A stretch of DNA of 64,000 nt from Pseudodesulfovibrio senegalensis (GCF_008830225.1 NZ_WAIE01000001.1:1240001-1304000); one strand, 5' to 3'; shown: positions 34,085 through 43,336, numbered from the stretch's first letter. Notes: generated from the sequence alone by a model not told the origin. Numbers and translations: made by a program.

Positions 34085-35035
34085 TTACTCGATAATCTTG
34101 TCCGCACGGGAAAGAACGGATTGGGGCAGCTTGACACCCATGGCCTCTGCGGACTTCTGGTTCGCATACAGACGCAGTTGCCTTATCGTTTCGACATGCA
34201 TGTCGGCAGGCTTAGCACCATCCCGCAAAACACGGGCACCCATTTCACCAGTCTGGCGCCCCATAAGATAGTAATCGACGGCAAGGGCAGCAACCGCGCC
34301 GCGTTCTACCGAATCAACATCCGCGGCAATCAGCGGCAAATGGTTCTGTCGGCAGACCTTGACGGCCGACTCGATGGCGGAAACCACAGTGTTGTCGGTC
34401 GGAACATAAACAACGTCCGCACGCCCAACAAGACTTTTGGCAGCCTGATAAACACCAGACGAGTTGGCTATGGTTCCTTCAACCACGTCGATACTCATTT
34501 CGGACGCATACTTTTTGAGCAGGTTGACGAGCACGATGGAATTCGGTTCACCCGAATTGTAGATCACACCGATGGATTTGACGGACGGAACAATTTCTCG
34601 AATCAGCTCCACATGCTTCTTCATGGGGCTGAGATCAGTCATGCCACTGATGTTTGCCCCGGGTTTTTCCAAGCTTTTGACCAACCCTGCCGTTACCGGA
34701 TCGGTTACACCAGTGAACAGAATGGGGCGATCTTTGATCTTCTGGGCAACAACCTGGGCGGAAGACGTGGAAATGGCCAGCACCAGATCGGGTTGCTCCC
34801 CGAGAATCTGACTGGCGATCTGTGTATTTGTGGCCGCATTGCCCTGTGCGATGTGCACGTTGTATTCGGCCTTGACCCCCTCATCCTTCAGGGAATCCAT
34901 AAATCCCTGACGCAGGGCGTCCAAAGCGGGGTGTTCCACAATCTGATTAACAGAAATGGAGTATGTCTTCTCAGCACACATGGCGGATGTGGCAAGAAGA
35001 ACAAAAATCAAAACGACAAGACAGATCCTTTTCAT
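34085..35035 (-). CDS. ABC transporter substrate-binding protein
   Basis: 316 aa, with a signal peptide (MKRICLVVLIFVLLATSAMC, cleavage or lipidation near residue 20-21). The mature part is the two-lobe ABC_sub_bind fold: PILFTGVTDPVTAGLV and GVIYNSGEPNS, as in TrpX/YtrF-like proteins. ATG 35035 follows GGAGGAG; the open frame upstream to 35098 is unsupported. First gene of the operon with permease and ATPase. Confidence 0.9.
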   Translation of the reverse strand: MKRICLVVLIFVLLATSAMCAEKTYSISVNQIVEHPALDALRQGFMDSLKDEGVKAEYNVHIAQGNAATNTQIASQILGEQPDLVLAISTSSAQVVAQKIKDRPILFTGVTDPVTAGLVKSLEKPGANISGMTDLSPMKKHVELIREIVPSVKSIGVIYNSGEPNSIVLVNLLKKYASEMSIDVVEGTIANSSGVYQAAKSLVGRADVVYVPTDNTVVSAIESAVKVCRQNHLPLIAADVDSVERGAVAALAVDYYLMGRQTGEMGARVLRDGAKPADMHVETIRQLRLYANQKSAEAMGVKLPQSVLSRADKIIE

Positions 35036-35068
35036 TGTTCTCCTCCGAAAATAATGATTTGACGCATG

Positions 35069-35098
35069 AGAATGCGGGACATTCAGGACGTTCGTCAA
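35069..35098 (-). promoter_or_regulatory. possible promoter of ABC operon
   Basis: TTGACG (35098-35093) with an 18-base spacer to CATTCT. It lies downstream of the fliM terminator. GACGAACGTC overlaps the -35 as a small palindrome. Confidence 0.35.
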
Positions 35099-35108
35099 GC
35101 ATTAGTCC

Positions 35109-35136
35109 ATAAAAAAAGCCGCCCGAAGAAGGCGGC
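35109..35136 (-). terminator. terminator after fliM
   Basis: Minus-strand GCCGCC-TTCTTCG-GGCGGC followed by seven T. Confidence 0.92.
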
Positions 35137-35163
35137 CCACAACAAATATCCGTATGGAAAAAA

Positions 35164-36141
35164 TCAAAAACGAAGTTCCTGTTCCTTCTTGACCTTGAAG
35201 GCCTTGTTGCCCTTGACCCTTCCGGGCAATCCTTCGAACTTCTTGATCCCTTCGATCTCCGCCTCCAGCAGTTCATCCTCATCCGTATCCAACAATAAAA
35301 TATCGCCGGTTTTGAGATTCATGAGTTGTCGGCCGGAAATTTTGCTTTGACCAAGCCGCACAACCATTTCGACGGGCGTTTCCATGAGACGTTCCTTGAA
35401 CCGGTTGATCCACGCGTGGTCAACTTCAAGGCGTTCCGACTGGAACGAGGCATGCAACTTGGAACGAATGGGTTCCATGGTGGCATAGGGCAGGCAGATA
35501 ATCAGCGAACCGATGGCATTTTCCAGCTCAACCTCGAACGTAACCACGATAACCACGTCCGAGGGGGGTACAATGGCAGCAAATTGCGGGTTGACCTCGG
35601 TGCGAACCATCTCGATGTGCACCTCGTGAACAGGCTGCCACGATTCTTCCATATTGGTCAGGGCAATCTTGACAACACGTTCGACAATGGCCTGCTCGAT
35701 GGGTGTGAAATCGCGCCCCTCCACCTTGGGCTGGCTTCCGGCACCACCAAAGAAATTTTCAACCAGAGCAAAGACCAGCCTTGAATCGACAACGAGCAGG
35801 GCGTTGCCGCGCAAGGGGTCCATTTTGAATATGGAGATGGATGTGGGAACAGGCAGGGAGCGCATGAAGTCGCCAAACTTGGACATGTCGATGGAAATGG
35901 GGTTTATGTCCACGCGCTTGCGCATGGTGTTGGCAAGGGCGTTGGTGCACAACCGCGCAAAACGGTCATTGACGATTTCAAGGACCGGCATGCGTCCGCG
36001 GATGATTCTATCCTGGTTGGCGAGGTCAAAAGAGACCACGCCGGAATCATCTTCAGGAAGCTCCGCCTCGGTCTCTACGTCGCCCCCCGAAAGTCCGCGC
36101 AACAGGGCATCAACTTCATCTTGTTCGAGAATCTTGCTCAT
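35164..36141 (-). CDS. fliM: Flagellar motor switch protein FliM
   Basis: 325 aa. The N-terminal EQDEVDALLRGL is the CheY-P-binding peptide; the middle domain starts near DRIIRGRMPVLEIVNDRFAR, and a C-terminal SpoA (FliN-like) domain ends with the VRLGQSKISGRQLMNLKTGDILLLD block. It links chemotaxis signalling to rotor direction. No other flagellar gene is adjacent; it is followed by its own terminator and preceded by 312 bases without a gene. Confidence 0.96.
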   Translation of the reverse strand: MSKILEQDEVDALLRGLSGGDVETEAELPEDDSGVVSFDLANQDRIIRGRMPVLEIVNDRFARLCTNALANTMRKRVDINPISIDMSKFGDFMRSLPVPTSISIFKMDPLRGNALLVVDSRLVFALVENFFGGAGSQPKVEGRDFTPIEQAIVERVVKIALTNMEESWQPVHEVHIEMVRTEVNPQFAAIVPPSDVVIVVTFEVELENAIGSLIICLPYATMEPIRSKLHASFQSERLEVDHAWINRFKERLMETPVEMVVRLGQSKISGRQLMNLKTGDILLLDTDEDELLEAEIEGIKKFEGLPGRVKGNKAFKVKKEQELRF

Positions 36142-36453
36142 GAATCGTATCCAGCCTCTCTCTTTCCCGTTGTGTCAAATTTACATCACGCCGGAAGATA
36201 AAGCAAAAAACGGACCGAAAGCTGTATTCATATCGGTCAATACCAAGAGTTTCTTAATATTTCACCTAACACCACAGGTATGACCTAGGCAACCTTAACA
36301 GCGGATTGGAACACGATTTTTCTAGAAAAAAAATTGATAAAGACAAGAAAAGCAAATCGCCGGGGCAGGTATTATCCTAAAAAACACACTATTTCAGACA
36401 AATATGAGATACATTTCGTGAACATTTACTGTCGGCAAGGCTCAGGATCCCAC
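36142..36453. other. intergenic region without a recognisable gene
   Basis: 312 bases, AT-rich. It has to contain the fliM promoter, but no convincing sigma-70, sigma-28 or sigma-54 site was found. A perfect 14-bp palindrome TTTTTCTAGAAAAA sits at 36317-36330. No coding potential was seen on either strand. Confidence 0.6.
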
Positions 36454-37737
36454 TCACGAATCTGAAAAAGCCGGTTTGAGCCGTGATAAGGGGACAACGG
36501 TCACTTTCTTGTTGCGACGAGTTGCCCATTGCCTGATTGCGGCCAAAGTTGCCGGATGCGGATGGCCGATGGCAATGGCCTGGCCTCGACTCTGGGCAAT
36601 CCTTTCGGCCTTGCGCAATTGGTACACAATGGAGGAAACATCCTTGACGTTATCCAGAAAGACGTTGCGTTTGTAAAAAGGTATGGCAATGGAACGAGCT
36701 ACATCCCGGCCGACACTTTTCGGTGTGGTCATGCTGTCCAGAAAGAAAAGCCCACGTTTCTTAAATTCCTTGAGCGCTGCCCGCATCCCGGGCTTGTTTT
36801 CCGTGAAAAGCGACCCCATATGATTATTGGCACCGATGGCCTCGGGAATCATGGCGACGTATTTCCGGACCGTATTGCTGATTTCACGGGCATTCATGGT
36901 TACAAACAATGCCCCTTCGCCGGGGTTCACGCGGGGATAGCCTTTGGGCTGCATGGGAAAATGAACAAGAATATCCCGTCCGGCCTTACGAAGTAAACGT
37001 ACAGATTCGTTCATATGACTGCTGGCAGGCCAGACCGCATAGACAAGGGGTAAATCGATGGACAACAACCCCTTGAGAATTTTCATATTTTCACCAACGT
37101 CATCAATGACGACAACCAGCTTGGGTCCATTGACGCGATTGGGGGCAGGGGCAGAGGGCGTTTGTCGGATGCCATCCAGCAGGATATCATGGGTGTTGAC
37201 GTCTCCGACCATCAGGGAAACATGGTCACCGTCTCCTGTAAGATACGCATTGGTCACACGCTTGGACAAACTCTTCTGCAAAGCCAATAAAAAGGCATCA
37301 CGCTTTTTGACATTCGGTATGCGCAAGCGCTGGAAATGATAATCCTGTCCGGCGTGGCTGCGGATCGTCACCTCATCCAACTCCAGCCGCTGCATATCGA
37401 TTCCGCTCGTACGCAGGGCTTCCAACAAAGCGAAGTCAACCTGTTTGACGATCTCTTCCAAGCCGCCAAAGGCTTCCTCATAAATACGTTTGGATGATTC
37501 CGGAGATACAGCCTGAAGGACGACCGGCTCTTTGGATTCCATAACGACGGGAACGGGCGGAGCGGAATTCATGAGCAGATGAATAACCACTCCCATGCCG
37601 CACAACACGACAGCAAAGACAGCAATGAGAACACCGGGCCGGAACAGGCGATGTTTCAGCCTGTCCAGCCCGGTTTCTTTTTCAGTGCTATGCGTTTTTT
37701 CCGAGCCGCTTTCCAACGGCTCCCTGTCCTGAGTCAT
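36454..37737 (-). CDS. Divergent polysaccharide deacetylase family protein (YibQ-like)
   Basis: 427 aa with one N-terminal membrane span (about residues 34-56, VLIAVFAVVLCGMGVVIHLL), a spacer of about 150 residues, then a divergent polysaccharide-deacetylase (DUF610) domain: LVVVIDDVGENM, VHFPMQP and AIGHPHPATL. Members are thought to act in the periplasm on peptidoglycan or glycans; activity is unproven. It lies 3 bases after ctpA and downstream of an envC-like gene, the same trio seen in many Proteobacteria, which points to cell-wall separation. Confidence 0.9.
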   Translation of the reverse strand: MTQDREPLESGSEKTHSTEKETGLDRLKHRLFRPGVLIAVFAVVLCGMGVVIHLLMNSAPPVPVVMESKEPVVLQAVSPESSKRIYEEAFGGLEEIVKQVDFALLEALRTSGIDMQRLELDEVTIRSHAGQDYHFQRLRIPNVKKRDAFLLALQKSLSKRVTNAYLTGDGDHVSLMVGDVNTHDILLDGIRQTPSAPAPNRVNGPKLVVVIDDVGENMKILKGLLSIDLPLVYAVWPASSHMNESVRLLRKAGRDILVHFPMQPKGYPRVNPGEGALFVTMNAREISNTVRKYVAMIPEAIGANNHMGSLFTENKPGMRAALKEFKKRGLFFLDSMTTPKSVGRDVARSIAIPFYKRNVFLDNVKDVSSIVYQLRKAERIAQSRGQAIAIGHPHPATLAAIRQWATRRNKKVTVVPLSRLKPAFSDS

Positions 37738-37740
37738 TCG

Positions 37741-39027
37741 CTATTTGATTTTGCTCAACCTCGGCAAACTGCGCACCAGTTCAAGCCCCATGCGCAACTG
37801 ATTGTCCTTAGCAAGCATATCTTTGATTTCTTTATTTTTTTTCTTCTGTTCCGGCGTTTCGCCATTGGCGTTTTCCAAATGACCGCCAAGATCCTTTTCA
37901 CGTACGGTGAAACGGCGACGCAGGTCGGACTTGTCATCTTCGGCAGGCTCCACAAAAGGAATGCTCAGATCAGGTTCGATTCCCGTGGCCTGAATTGAAC
38001 GTCCGCTGGGCGTGTAGTAGAGCGCGGTGGTCAACTTGATACCGGCACCGTCGGAAAGGGGAATCACGGTTTGGACGGATCCCTTGCCGAAAGAACGTTC
38101 ACCTACGAGAAGGGCGCGGTTGTGGTCCTGCAAGGCACCGGCAACGATCTCAGAAGCCGAAGCCGATCCCGAGTTGATAAGTACAACCATAGGAACAGAA
38201 ACGTCCTCTTTGCTTTCGCCAGCCATGAAATCCTTGCGCTGGGCCTCGTTTTTGCCCTGAATGTAAACGATCAGACCGTCTTCAAGGAAGGTGTCTGCAA
38301 CAGATACGGCCTGTCCCAGAAGTCCCCCGGGGTTATTGCGCAGGTCAAGAACAATGCCTTTCAATTCATTGTCATCACGGAATTCATCAATACCCTCAAG
38401 CAATTCCTTGGTGGTATTCTCATTGAATCGAGTCAGACGCACGTACAGGTAGCCCTTGTCCAAAACCTTGGTCTTGACGCTGACGATGGGAATCGTACCA
38501 CGCACAATGGCCACGTCTTCGGGAACCTGCGAGTCCTCATGCATGATGGTCAGGGTGATAGTGCTCCCCTTGGGACCACGAATCTTGGAAACAGCATCCA
38601 TGAGAGTAATGTCCTGGGTAGACTCTCCATCAATTTCAAGGATGAAATCCCCAGCCTTGAGCCCGGCCTTGTACGCCGGCGTGTCCTCGATGGGAGAAAC
38701 TACAATGAGACGACCGTTCTCCATGCTGATTTCAATGCCGATGCCGCTGAATTTGCCGCTGGTGCTTTCCTGCATATCCTTGAAGTCTTCGGCGGTGAGA
38801 TATGCGGAATGCGGGTCCAACTGTTCCAGCATGCCCTTGATGGAATCCTCGATCAGTTCCTTTTTGGTGATGGGATTGACATAATACCCTTCGACCATAT
38901 CAAGCACTTGGCTGAACCGGCGCAAGGCATCGAAATGGGCGTCATCCTTGCTCGCTATACTGGAGCCAGGAGTAACGGTAAGCGTAAAAAGAAGAAGAAA
39001 AGTCGTCAGCCACAAGGTAATGCGCAT
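37741..39027 (-). CDS. ctpA: C-terminal processing peptidase CtpA (S41)
   Basis: 428 aa with signal peptide (LWLTTFLLLFTLTVTPGSSIA), PDZ domain (about 90-175, around GIGIEISMENGRLIV), and the S41 protease domain whose Ser-Lys dyad is in LINSGSASASEIV and RSFGKGSVQ. It trims periplasmic proteins, often murein hydrolases. Adjacent to the envC-like and YibQ-like genes, consistent with a cell-wall role. Confidence 0.95.
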   Translation of the reverse strand: MRITLWLTTFLLLFTLTVTPGSSIASKDDAHFDALRRFSQVLDMVEGYYVNPITKKELIEDSIKGMLEQLDPHSAYLTAEDFKDMQESTSGKFSGIGIEISMENGRLIVVSPIEDTPAYKAGLKAGDFILEIDGESTQDITLMDAVSKIRGPKGSTITLTIMHEDSQVPEDVAIVRGTIPIVSVKTKVLDKGYLYVRLTRFNENTTKELLEGIDEFRDDNELKGIVLDLRNNPGGLLGQAVSVADTFLEDGLIVYIQGKNEAQRKDFMAGESKEDVSVPMVVLINSGSASASEIVAGALQDHNRALLVGERSFGKGSVQTVIPLSDGAGIKLTTALYYTPSGRSIQATGIEPDLSIPFVEPAEDDKSDLRRRFTVREKDLGGHLENANGETPEQKKKNKEIKDMLAKDNQLRMGLELVRSLPRLSKIK

Positions 39028-39072
39028 TGTTCCCTCCCCGAGATCTATCCCTGTCTCAGGTCAACTTGCCAA

Positions 39073-40194
39073 TCAATTTAAAGAGGTTAACCAAAGGTCC
39101 GGGTTAATGGGTTTTTGGTGAAAACGCAATTCAAAATACAGTCCCGGACCATTGACCTTGGGATAGAACCCGGCTCTGCCAATGGGTTCATCCTTTTCGA
39201 CTTCCTGCCCCGTTTCAACGAATGTATCCTGCAAATATGCGTATAGACTATAATAATTATATCCATGGTACACGATCACGACCTTGCCGAAACCGCGCAG
39301 CGTATCATTATGAACAACCTTGCCCCAAAATATTGATCGAACTTCAGCCTCATCGATTACACTCAGTGACAGTCCCCGGGAGGGCGGTTTGGCCCGCAGA
39401 TTGAAATGGGCCACTACGTCTCCGTCCACAGGCCAGGGCAAGGCTCGTTTGTAAAAATCGAATTTTTTGGTTTTTTGGGTGCTCAGTTGATAATTGAGTT
39501 GCTTGATGGTGGCAAGAATGTCCTGCAATTCACTTTCAAGCGTCCGTTTCTTGGTGGTGACCTTCTTGAGATTGGACCGCAATGTCCACTTATCGCGCAA
39601 TAGCCTGTCTTTGTTTTTGTTGATCCGTGCAAGCTGCAGTTCAGCCTCTTTTTCCAAAAGACGTTGCCGTTCAAGGTTGCGTTTCAGCTGCTCGGCCGTA
39701 TCCCGTGCGGCCACGAACTTTTCGCGGGTAGCGGTATACACCGAAGAAAGCCAATTGAAGCGCCGGTTGGCCATGTCCCACGAATCCACACCGGCGAATC
39801 GGCCCTGTGCGTTCTGAATATGTACAGGCCACAAGGTTTCGAGCAAGGCATTCAATTCCTTGAGTATCGATTTCTTGCGAGCTTCAAGTTCAAAATGTTC
39901 CTCGCGGGCAGCTTTTTCATGCTGGCGAATCTTATCCAACACCTTTTGCTGTTTTCTGACCTTGCCGCTCATGGTGCGCACACGCTTGGCGACCGCATCT
40001 AAACGACCGGACAACTCATCTGCCTTGCGCTTCAGATCCAAAACCTGATTCTGGCGGACATCTGCCTCGTAATTCTGTTGTTCGATGACCTCATGAATGG
40101 TCCCGGATTCCTCGGCGCACACAGGAGATGCCTGCGTAAAAGCAAGAAAAACAAGGCAATAAAAAATATATTTCCGCACGATATCCGTTCGCAT
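39073..40194 (-). CDS. EnvC-like murein hydrolase activator (degenerate LytM/M23 domain)
   Basis: 373 aa: signal peptide (about 1-22), long coiled coil (about 30-240, rich in Lys, Glu, Arg), then an M23-type domain. The metal ligands of active LytM enzymes are not kept: the HxxxD site reads HFNLRAKPP and the HxH site reads LYFELRFHQ. That is the pattern of EnvC, which activates amidases rather than cutting wall itself. ATG 40194 overlaps the stop of the upstream glycosylase by one base. Followed by ctpA. Confidence 0.9.
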   Translation of the reverse strand: MRTDIVRKYIFYCLVFLAFTQASPVCAEESGTIHEVIEQQNYEADVRQNQVLDLKRKADELSGRLDAVAKRVRTMSGKVRKQQKVLDKIRQHEKAAREEHFELEARKKSILKELNALLETLWPVHIQNAQGRFAGVDSWDMANRRFNWLSSVYTATREKFVAARDTAEQLKRNLERQRLLEKEAELQLARINKNKDRLLRDKWTLRSNLKKVTTKKRTLESELQDILATIKQLNYQLSTQKTKKFDFYKRALPWPVDGDVVAHFNLRAKPPSRGLSLSVIDEAEVRSIFWGKVVHNDTLRGFGKVVIVYHGYNYYSLYAYLQDTFVETGQEVEKDEPIGRAGFYPKVNGPGLYFELRFHQKPINPDLWLTSLN

Positions 40195-40847
40195 CAGGAT
40201 TCCAGCAAAGGTTGCAGGGGACAGGACTCGCACCAGCCAGCTTTTCGCCTACACCATGCATTGCCTACCCGAACAAGCAATGCATGGTATTCATTGAACA
40301 ATGACACGTCCTGGGGCAATACGTCCATGATATACGATTGCAATGCGTGGTAATCCACATCCGGCTCGACAAGACCGTGTCGATTAAAAATCCGGGCCGT
40401 ATAGGCGTCCACGACCAGAACAGGTTTTTCCAAGGCATAACACAGAATGGAATCCGCAGTCTCCGGGCCAATTCCGTTGACACTCAGAAGCGCCTTGCGG
40501 AGACTGTCCATGTCCTGCCCGGCAAGCCTGGTAATGGAACCATCTGCATACTCATGAAGAAAGGCCATGAAATTGAGCAGACGCCTGGCTTTTTGCCGAT
40601 AGTATCCGCACGGACGAATCAGAACCTCAAGCTCTTCTTGAGAAAAGGAGTCCAGCCGTTGTTCATCAAGAGCTCCGGCAACCTTGAGGGCATCAATGGC
40701 CTTGGTCACGTTGCCCCAGTTGGTATTCTGGGTCAGGATCGCGCCAACCGCCACTTCGAAAGGTGAATCCGCAGGCCACCAGTTGCTCGGTCCCAAGGAT
40801 TGGTGCATGAAATCAAACATGCGCATGAGCAACTGTGCGCGTCCCAC
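40194..40847 (-). CDS. Endonuclease III-superfamily DNA glycosylase (MagIII-like)
   Basis: 217 aa from GTG 40847, which has GGAGG overlapping the prmA stop 7 bases upstream. HhH-GPD protein: ILTQNTNWGNV, helix-hairpin-helix VNGIGPETADSILCYAL and the catalytic-Asp strand VVDAYTARIF. Where Endo III has its lyase lysine (GVGRKTA) this has Glu (GIGPETA), so it should be a monofunctional glycosylase; the pattern resembles the 3-methyladenine glycosylase MagIII. Cluster cysteines are three (C-x6-C-x2-C) and the fourth is missing at the C-terminus. Confidence 0.85.
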   Translation of the reverse strand: MGRAQLLMRMFDFMHQSLGPSNWWPADSPFEVAVGAILTQNTNWGNVTKAIDALKVAGALDEQRLDSFSQEELEVLIRPCGYYRQKARRLLNFMAFLHEYADGSITRLAGQDMDSLRKALLSVNGIGPETADSILCYALEKPVLVVDAYTARIFNRHGLVEPDVDYHALQSYIMDVLPQDVSLFNEYHALLVRVGNAWCRRKAGWCESCPLQPLLES

Positions 40848-40851
40848 AAAA

Positions 40852-41718
40852 CTACCTCCGAACCGAATCCCAGACCAACACAGCCCATTCACCCTGACTG
40901 GTAATGACAGGCTGGCCAATGCCGCGCCGTTCATAAGCAGCAGCCACAGCCTGAGCCTGTTCATTCAGGATGCCAGAAAGCACGAGCACGCCTTCCGGAC
41001 GCACATGGGGCACAATGTCAACGGCCATCTCTATCAGTGGGCCGGAAAGGATGTTGGCCACAACAACATCGAACTCATGCCCGGCATCAAGGCTTTCCAC
41101 ACTGCCCACGGCAAGACGCATGGATTCGGCAACATTGTTGGTTTCAAGATTTTCCTGCGCACAGGCAATGGCCTGCGGGTCAATGTCCAGCCCGATGCCC
41201 TTCAGGCCGAGCTTGCACAGACCGATGCCGAGAATTCCTGAGCCCGTGCCCAAATCCAGAAAACGCATGCCTTCGCGTACCAGACCTTTTTGGACGATTT
41301 CCCCAATAGCCTCAAGACACAGGGAAGTGGTGGGGTGATGCCCGGTTCCAAAAGCCATCTTGGGCTCGATGACAATATGTGTCTTGCCGTCATGTCCGTC
41401 TTCGGACAGCCACGGGGGCAGAATTTCAAACCGTTCGCCACACATGACCGGGTTGAAAAAATCCTTCCAGGCCATGGCCCAATCCTCGGATTCCTGCTCG
41501 GAATGGCTGAGCCTACACCCAGGAAACCGTGCTTCGATATCCCGTGTCAGCTCGGTTCCGAGAGGGTGGTCCTCAAGAAAAATCCTGAACAACATGCGAT
41601 CACCTTCTGTTTCGGGAATCTCCTCCCAACCGTGCGAAACCTTGGGCGCAAGGAATGCGTTGCAATCGTCAGCTTTTTCCGCAGGAACAGAGAACTCTAT
41701 CTTCATGAGTGTGGACAT
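40852..41718 (-). CDS. prmA: Ribosomal protein L11 methyltransferase PrmA
   Basis: 288 aa. The C-terminal SAM domain has FLDLGTGSGILGI and the family block PKMAFGTGHHPTTSLCL, then VVANILSGPLIE. It trimethylates L11. Its ATG is 23 bases after a terminator belonging to the upstream small gene. It begins the run prmA - glycosylase - envC - ctpA - yibQ. Confidence 0.95.
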   Translation of the reverse strand: MSTLMKIEFSVPAEKADDCNAFLAPKVSHGWEEIPETEGDRMLFRIFLEDHPLGTELTRDIEARFPGCRLSHSEQESEDWAMAWKDFFNPVMCGERFEILPPWLSEDGHDGKTHIVIEPKMAFGTGHHPTTSLCLEAIGEIVQKGLVREGMRFLDLGTGSGILGIGLCKLGLKGIGLDIDPQAIACAQENLETNNVAESMRLAVGSVESLDAGHEFDVVVANILSGPLIEMAVDIVPHVRPEGVLVLSGILNEQAQAVAAAYERRGIGQPVITSQGEWAVLVWDSVRR

Positions 41719-41741
41719 GATTCATTTCCTTGAATTGCAGT

Positions 41742-41769
41742 AAAAAAGGCCAAAGTGAACCTTCGGCCG
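41742..41769 (-). terminator. terminator after 73-aa gene
   Basis: GGCCGAAG-GTTCA-CTTTGGCC (one G-U) followed by six T on the minus strand. Confidence 0.85.
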
Positions 41770-41791
41770 GTCATGGTGTGGTACAAACGTA

Positions 41792-42013
41792 TCAGACTAC
41801 CGTGTCAAAAAAAGAGCCTTTGCCCGTATACACGGATTGCTGTACCGAGGCCGAAAAACTGTTCTTCAGTTCATCGGCTTCGACTTTCGAGGAATTCCGG
41901 TCGACGGTTTCGGCATCCGAGCCGGGCCGAACCTTTTCCTTTTCTTCCTCATGCCGACGGGCTGCATCAATGCCATACCCGTCCAAGCTTTCCATAGGTG
42001 AAATACTCTCCAT
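41792..42013 (-). CDS. Small soluble protein of unknown function (73 aa)
   Basis: 73 aa starting MESISPMESLDGYGIDAARR, hydrophilic and charged (EEEKEK), no membrane span or signal. ATG 42013 has AAGGAG 6 bases upstream, a good promoter (TTGACC, 17-base spacer, TATTGT at 42059-42031) and its own terminator downstream, so it is a complete stand-alone unit. I know of no family. Coding evidence rests on those signals and codon use. Confidence 0.65.
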   Translation of the reverse strand: MESISPMESLDGYGIDAARRHEEEKEKVRPGSDAETVDRNSSKVEADELKNSFSASVQQSVYTGKGSFFDTVV

Positions 42014-42030
42014 GGCTTGCTCCTTACAAA

Positions 42031-42059
42031 ACAATACGGATTGGACACAGGCCGGTCAA
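42031..42059 (-). promoter_or_regulatory. sigma-70 promoter of 73-aa gene
   Basis: Minus strand TTGACC (42059-42054), 17-base spacer, TATTGT (42036-42031), 18 bases before the start codon. Confidence 0.65.
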
Positions 42060-42079
42060 GGCAATGCATTGGGTTGTCC

Positions 42080-42109
42080 AAACAAAAAGGGGCGCCGTGC
42101 AGCGCCCCC
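42080..42109 (-). terminator. terminator after argD
   Basis: Minus-strand GGGGGCGC-TGCACG-GCGCCCC followed by five T. Confidence 0.9.
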
Positions 42110-42123
42110 ACATATTGCATCCG

Positions 42124-43323
42124 CTATGCAGCAAGTATCAGGTCAAGCGCCTTGAAAAACTTGATTAAATCATCAGCTTCTATCACCAACGGCGGCGCAA
42201 GCCGTAATATGCGCCCCTGCGTCAGGTTGCAAACAAACCGTTCTTCCAACAGCCGCTGCCAAATTTCCTTTCCATCGCAGGCAAGCTCTATTCCGAGCAA
42301 CAGCCCCATACCGCGCACCCCGCGCACATGTTCAGGGTACTTTTCAGCAAGCAGCAAGGCCTGTTCGCGGGCGAATTCCCCCATTTCCATGGCGCGGTCT
42401 GCCAATTTATCCTGCACCATGATGTCCACGACCTTGGCAGCCACAGCGGAGACCACAGCACCACCGCCAAAGGTGGTAGCGTGCGACCCCGGCTCAAAAC
42501 CACGAGCGACTTCGTCCGAAGTAAGCACCGCACCCATGGGCAAACCGTTTGCCAAAGCCTTTGCAGAAGTGAATATGTCCGGCACAAGCCCGTAATGCTG
42601 ATGCGCCCAGAAACGGCCGGTACGGCACATGCCGGTCTGAACTTCATCCACAATGACAAGCAATCCGTATTTTTCTCTGAGGCGTTCTACGGTCCGCACG
42701 TATTCTTCAGACAAGGGACGGATACCGCCTTCGCCCTGGATCATCTCGATCATGATGGCGCATGTCTGCGGACCGACCGCAGTCTCCAGCGCGGCAACAT
42801 CGTCGAAAGGAACCGTGGAAAATCCCGAGGGCAGGGGAGCAAAGCCGTCCTTGATCAATCCTTTCTGCCCGGTGGCGGTCAGGGTGCACAGGGTTCGCCC
42901 ATGAAAAGAACGTTCGAGGGTCACGATTTCACAAGCGTCACGCCCGGCGACTTTGCTGGAATAGCGGCGTGCCAGCTTGATGGCGCCTTCGTTGGCCTCG
43001 GCCCCGGAGTTGCAGAAAAAGACCTTGTCCGCAGCACAGGTGTCCAGCAGGCGTTCCGCCAGATCAAGCTGTTCGTTTTGATAGAAAAGATTGCTGACAT
43101 GAACCAGCTTCCGGGCCTGTTCATTCATGACGTCTGCAAGTTCCGGGCGACTATGGCCCAGGCTGCACACGGCTATGCCGGAAAGCAAATCCAGGTATTC
43201 CTGTCCCTCGAGGTCATACAGGTGGCAACCTTGTGCCTTGGAAACCGCCAGAGGATACCTTCCATATGTGTTGCACAAAAGCTTGTTTTCCCGTTCGACA
43301 ATGGCATCAAACGCCTTGGTCAT
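42124..43323 (-). CDS. argD: Acetylornithine aminotransferase
   Basis: 399 aa PLP enzyme, class III. PLP-binding lysine is in IFTSAKALANGLPMG, and FFCNSGAEANEGAIKLAR and VDEVQTGMCRTG are typical. It makes N-acetylornithine in arginine synthesis and may also serve diaminopimelate synthesis. It follows dut by 13 bases, in one operon. Confidence 0.95.
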   Translation of the reverse strand: MTKAFDAIVERENKLLCNTYGRYPLAVSKAQGCHLYDLEGQEYLDLLSGIAVCSLGHSRPELADVMNEQARKLVHVSNLFYQNEQLDLAERLLDTCAADKVFFCNSGAEANEGAIKLARRYSSKVAGRDACEIVTLERSFHGRTLCTLTATGQKGLIKDGFAPLPSGFSTVPFDDVAALETAVGPQTCAIMIEMIQGEGGIRPLSEEYVRTVERLREKYGLLVIVDEVQTGMCRTGRFWAHQHYGLVPDIFTSAKALANGLPMGAVLTSDEVARGFEPGSHATTFGGGAVVSAVAAKVVDIMVQDKLADRAMEMGEFAREQALLLAEKYPEHVRGVRGMGLLLGIELACDGKEIWQRLLEERFVCNLTQGRILRLAPPLVIEADDLIKFFKALDLILAA

Positions 43324-43336
43324 GATACTGTTCTCC

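Noticed and set aside
36317-36330. 14-bp palindrome TTTTTCTAGAAAAA
   Set aside because: AT-rich and short; expected by chance in such a region, and not followed by a terminator.
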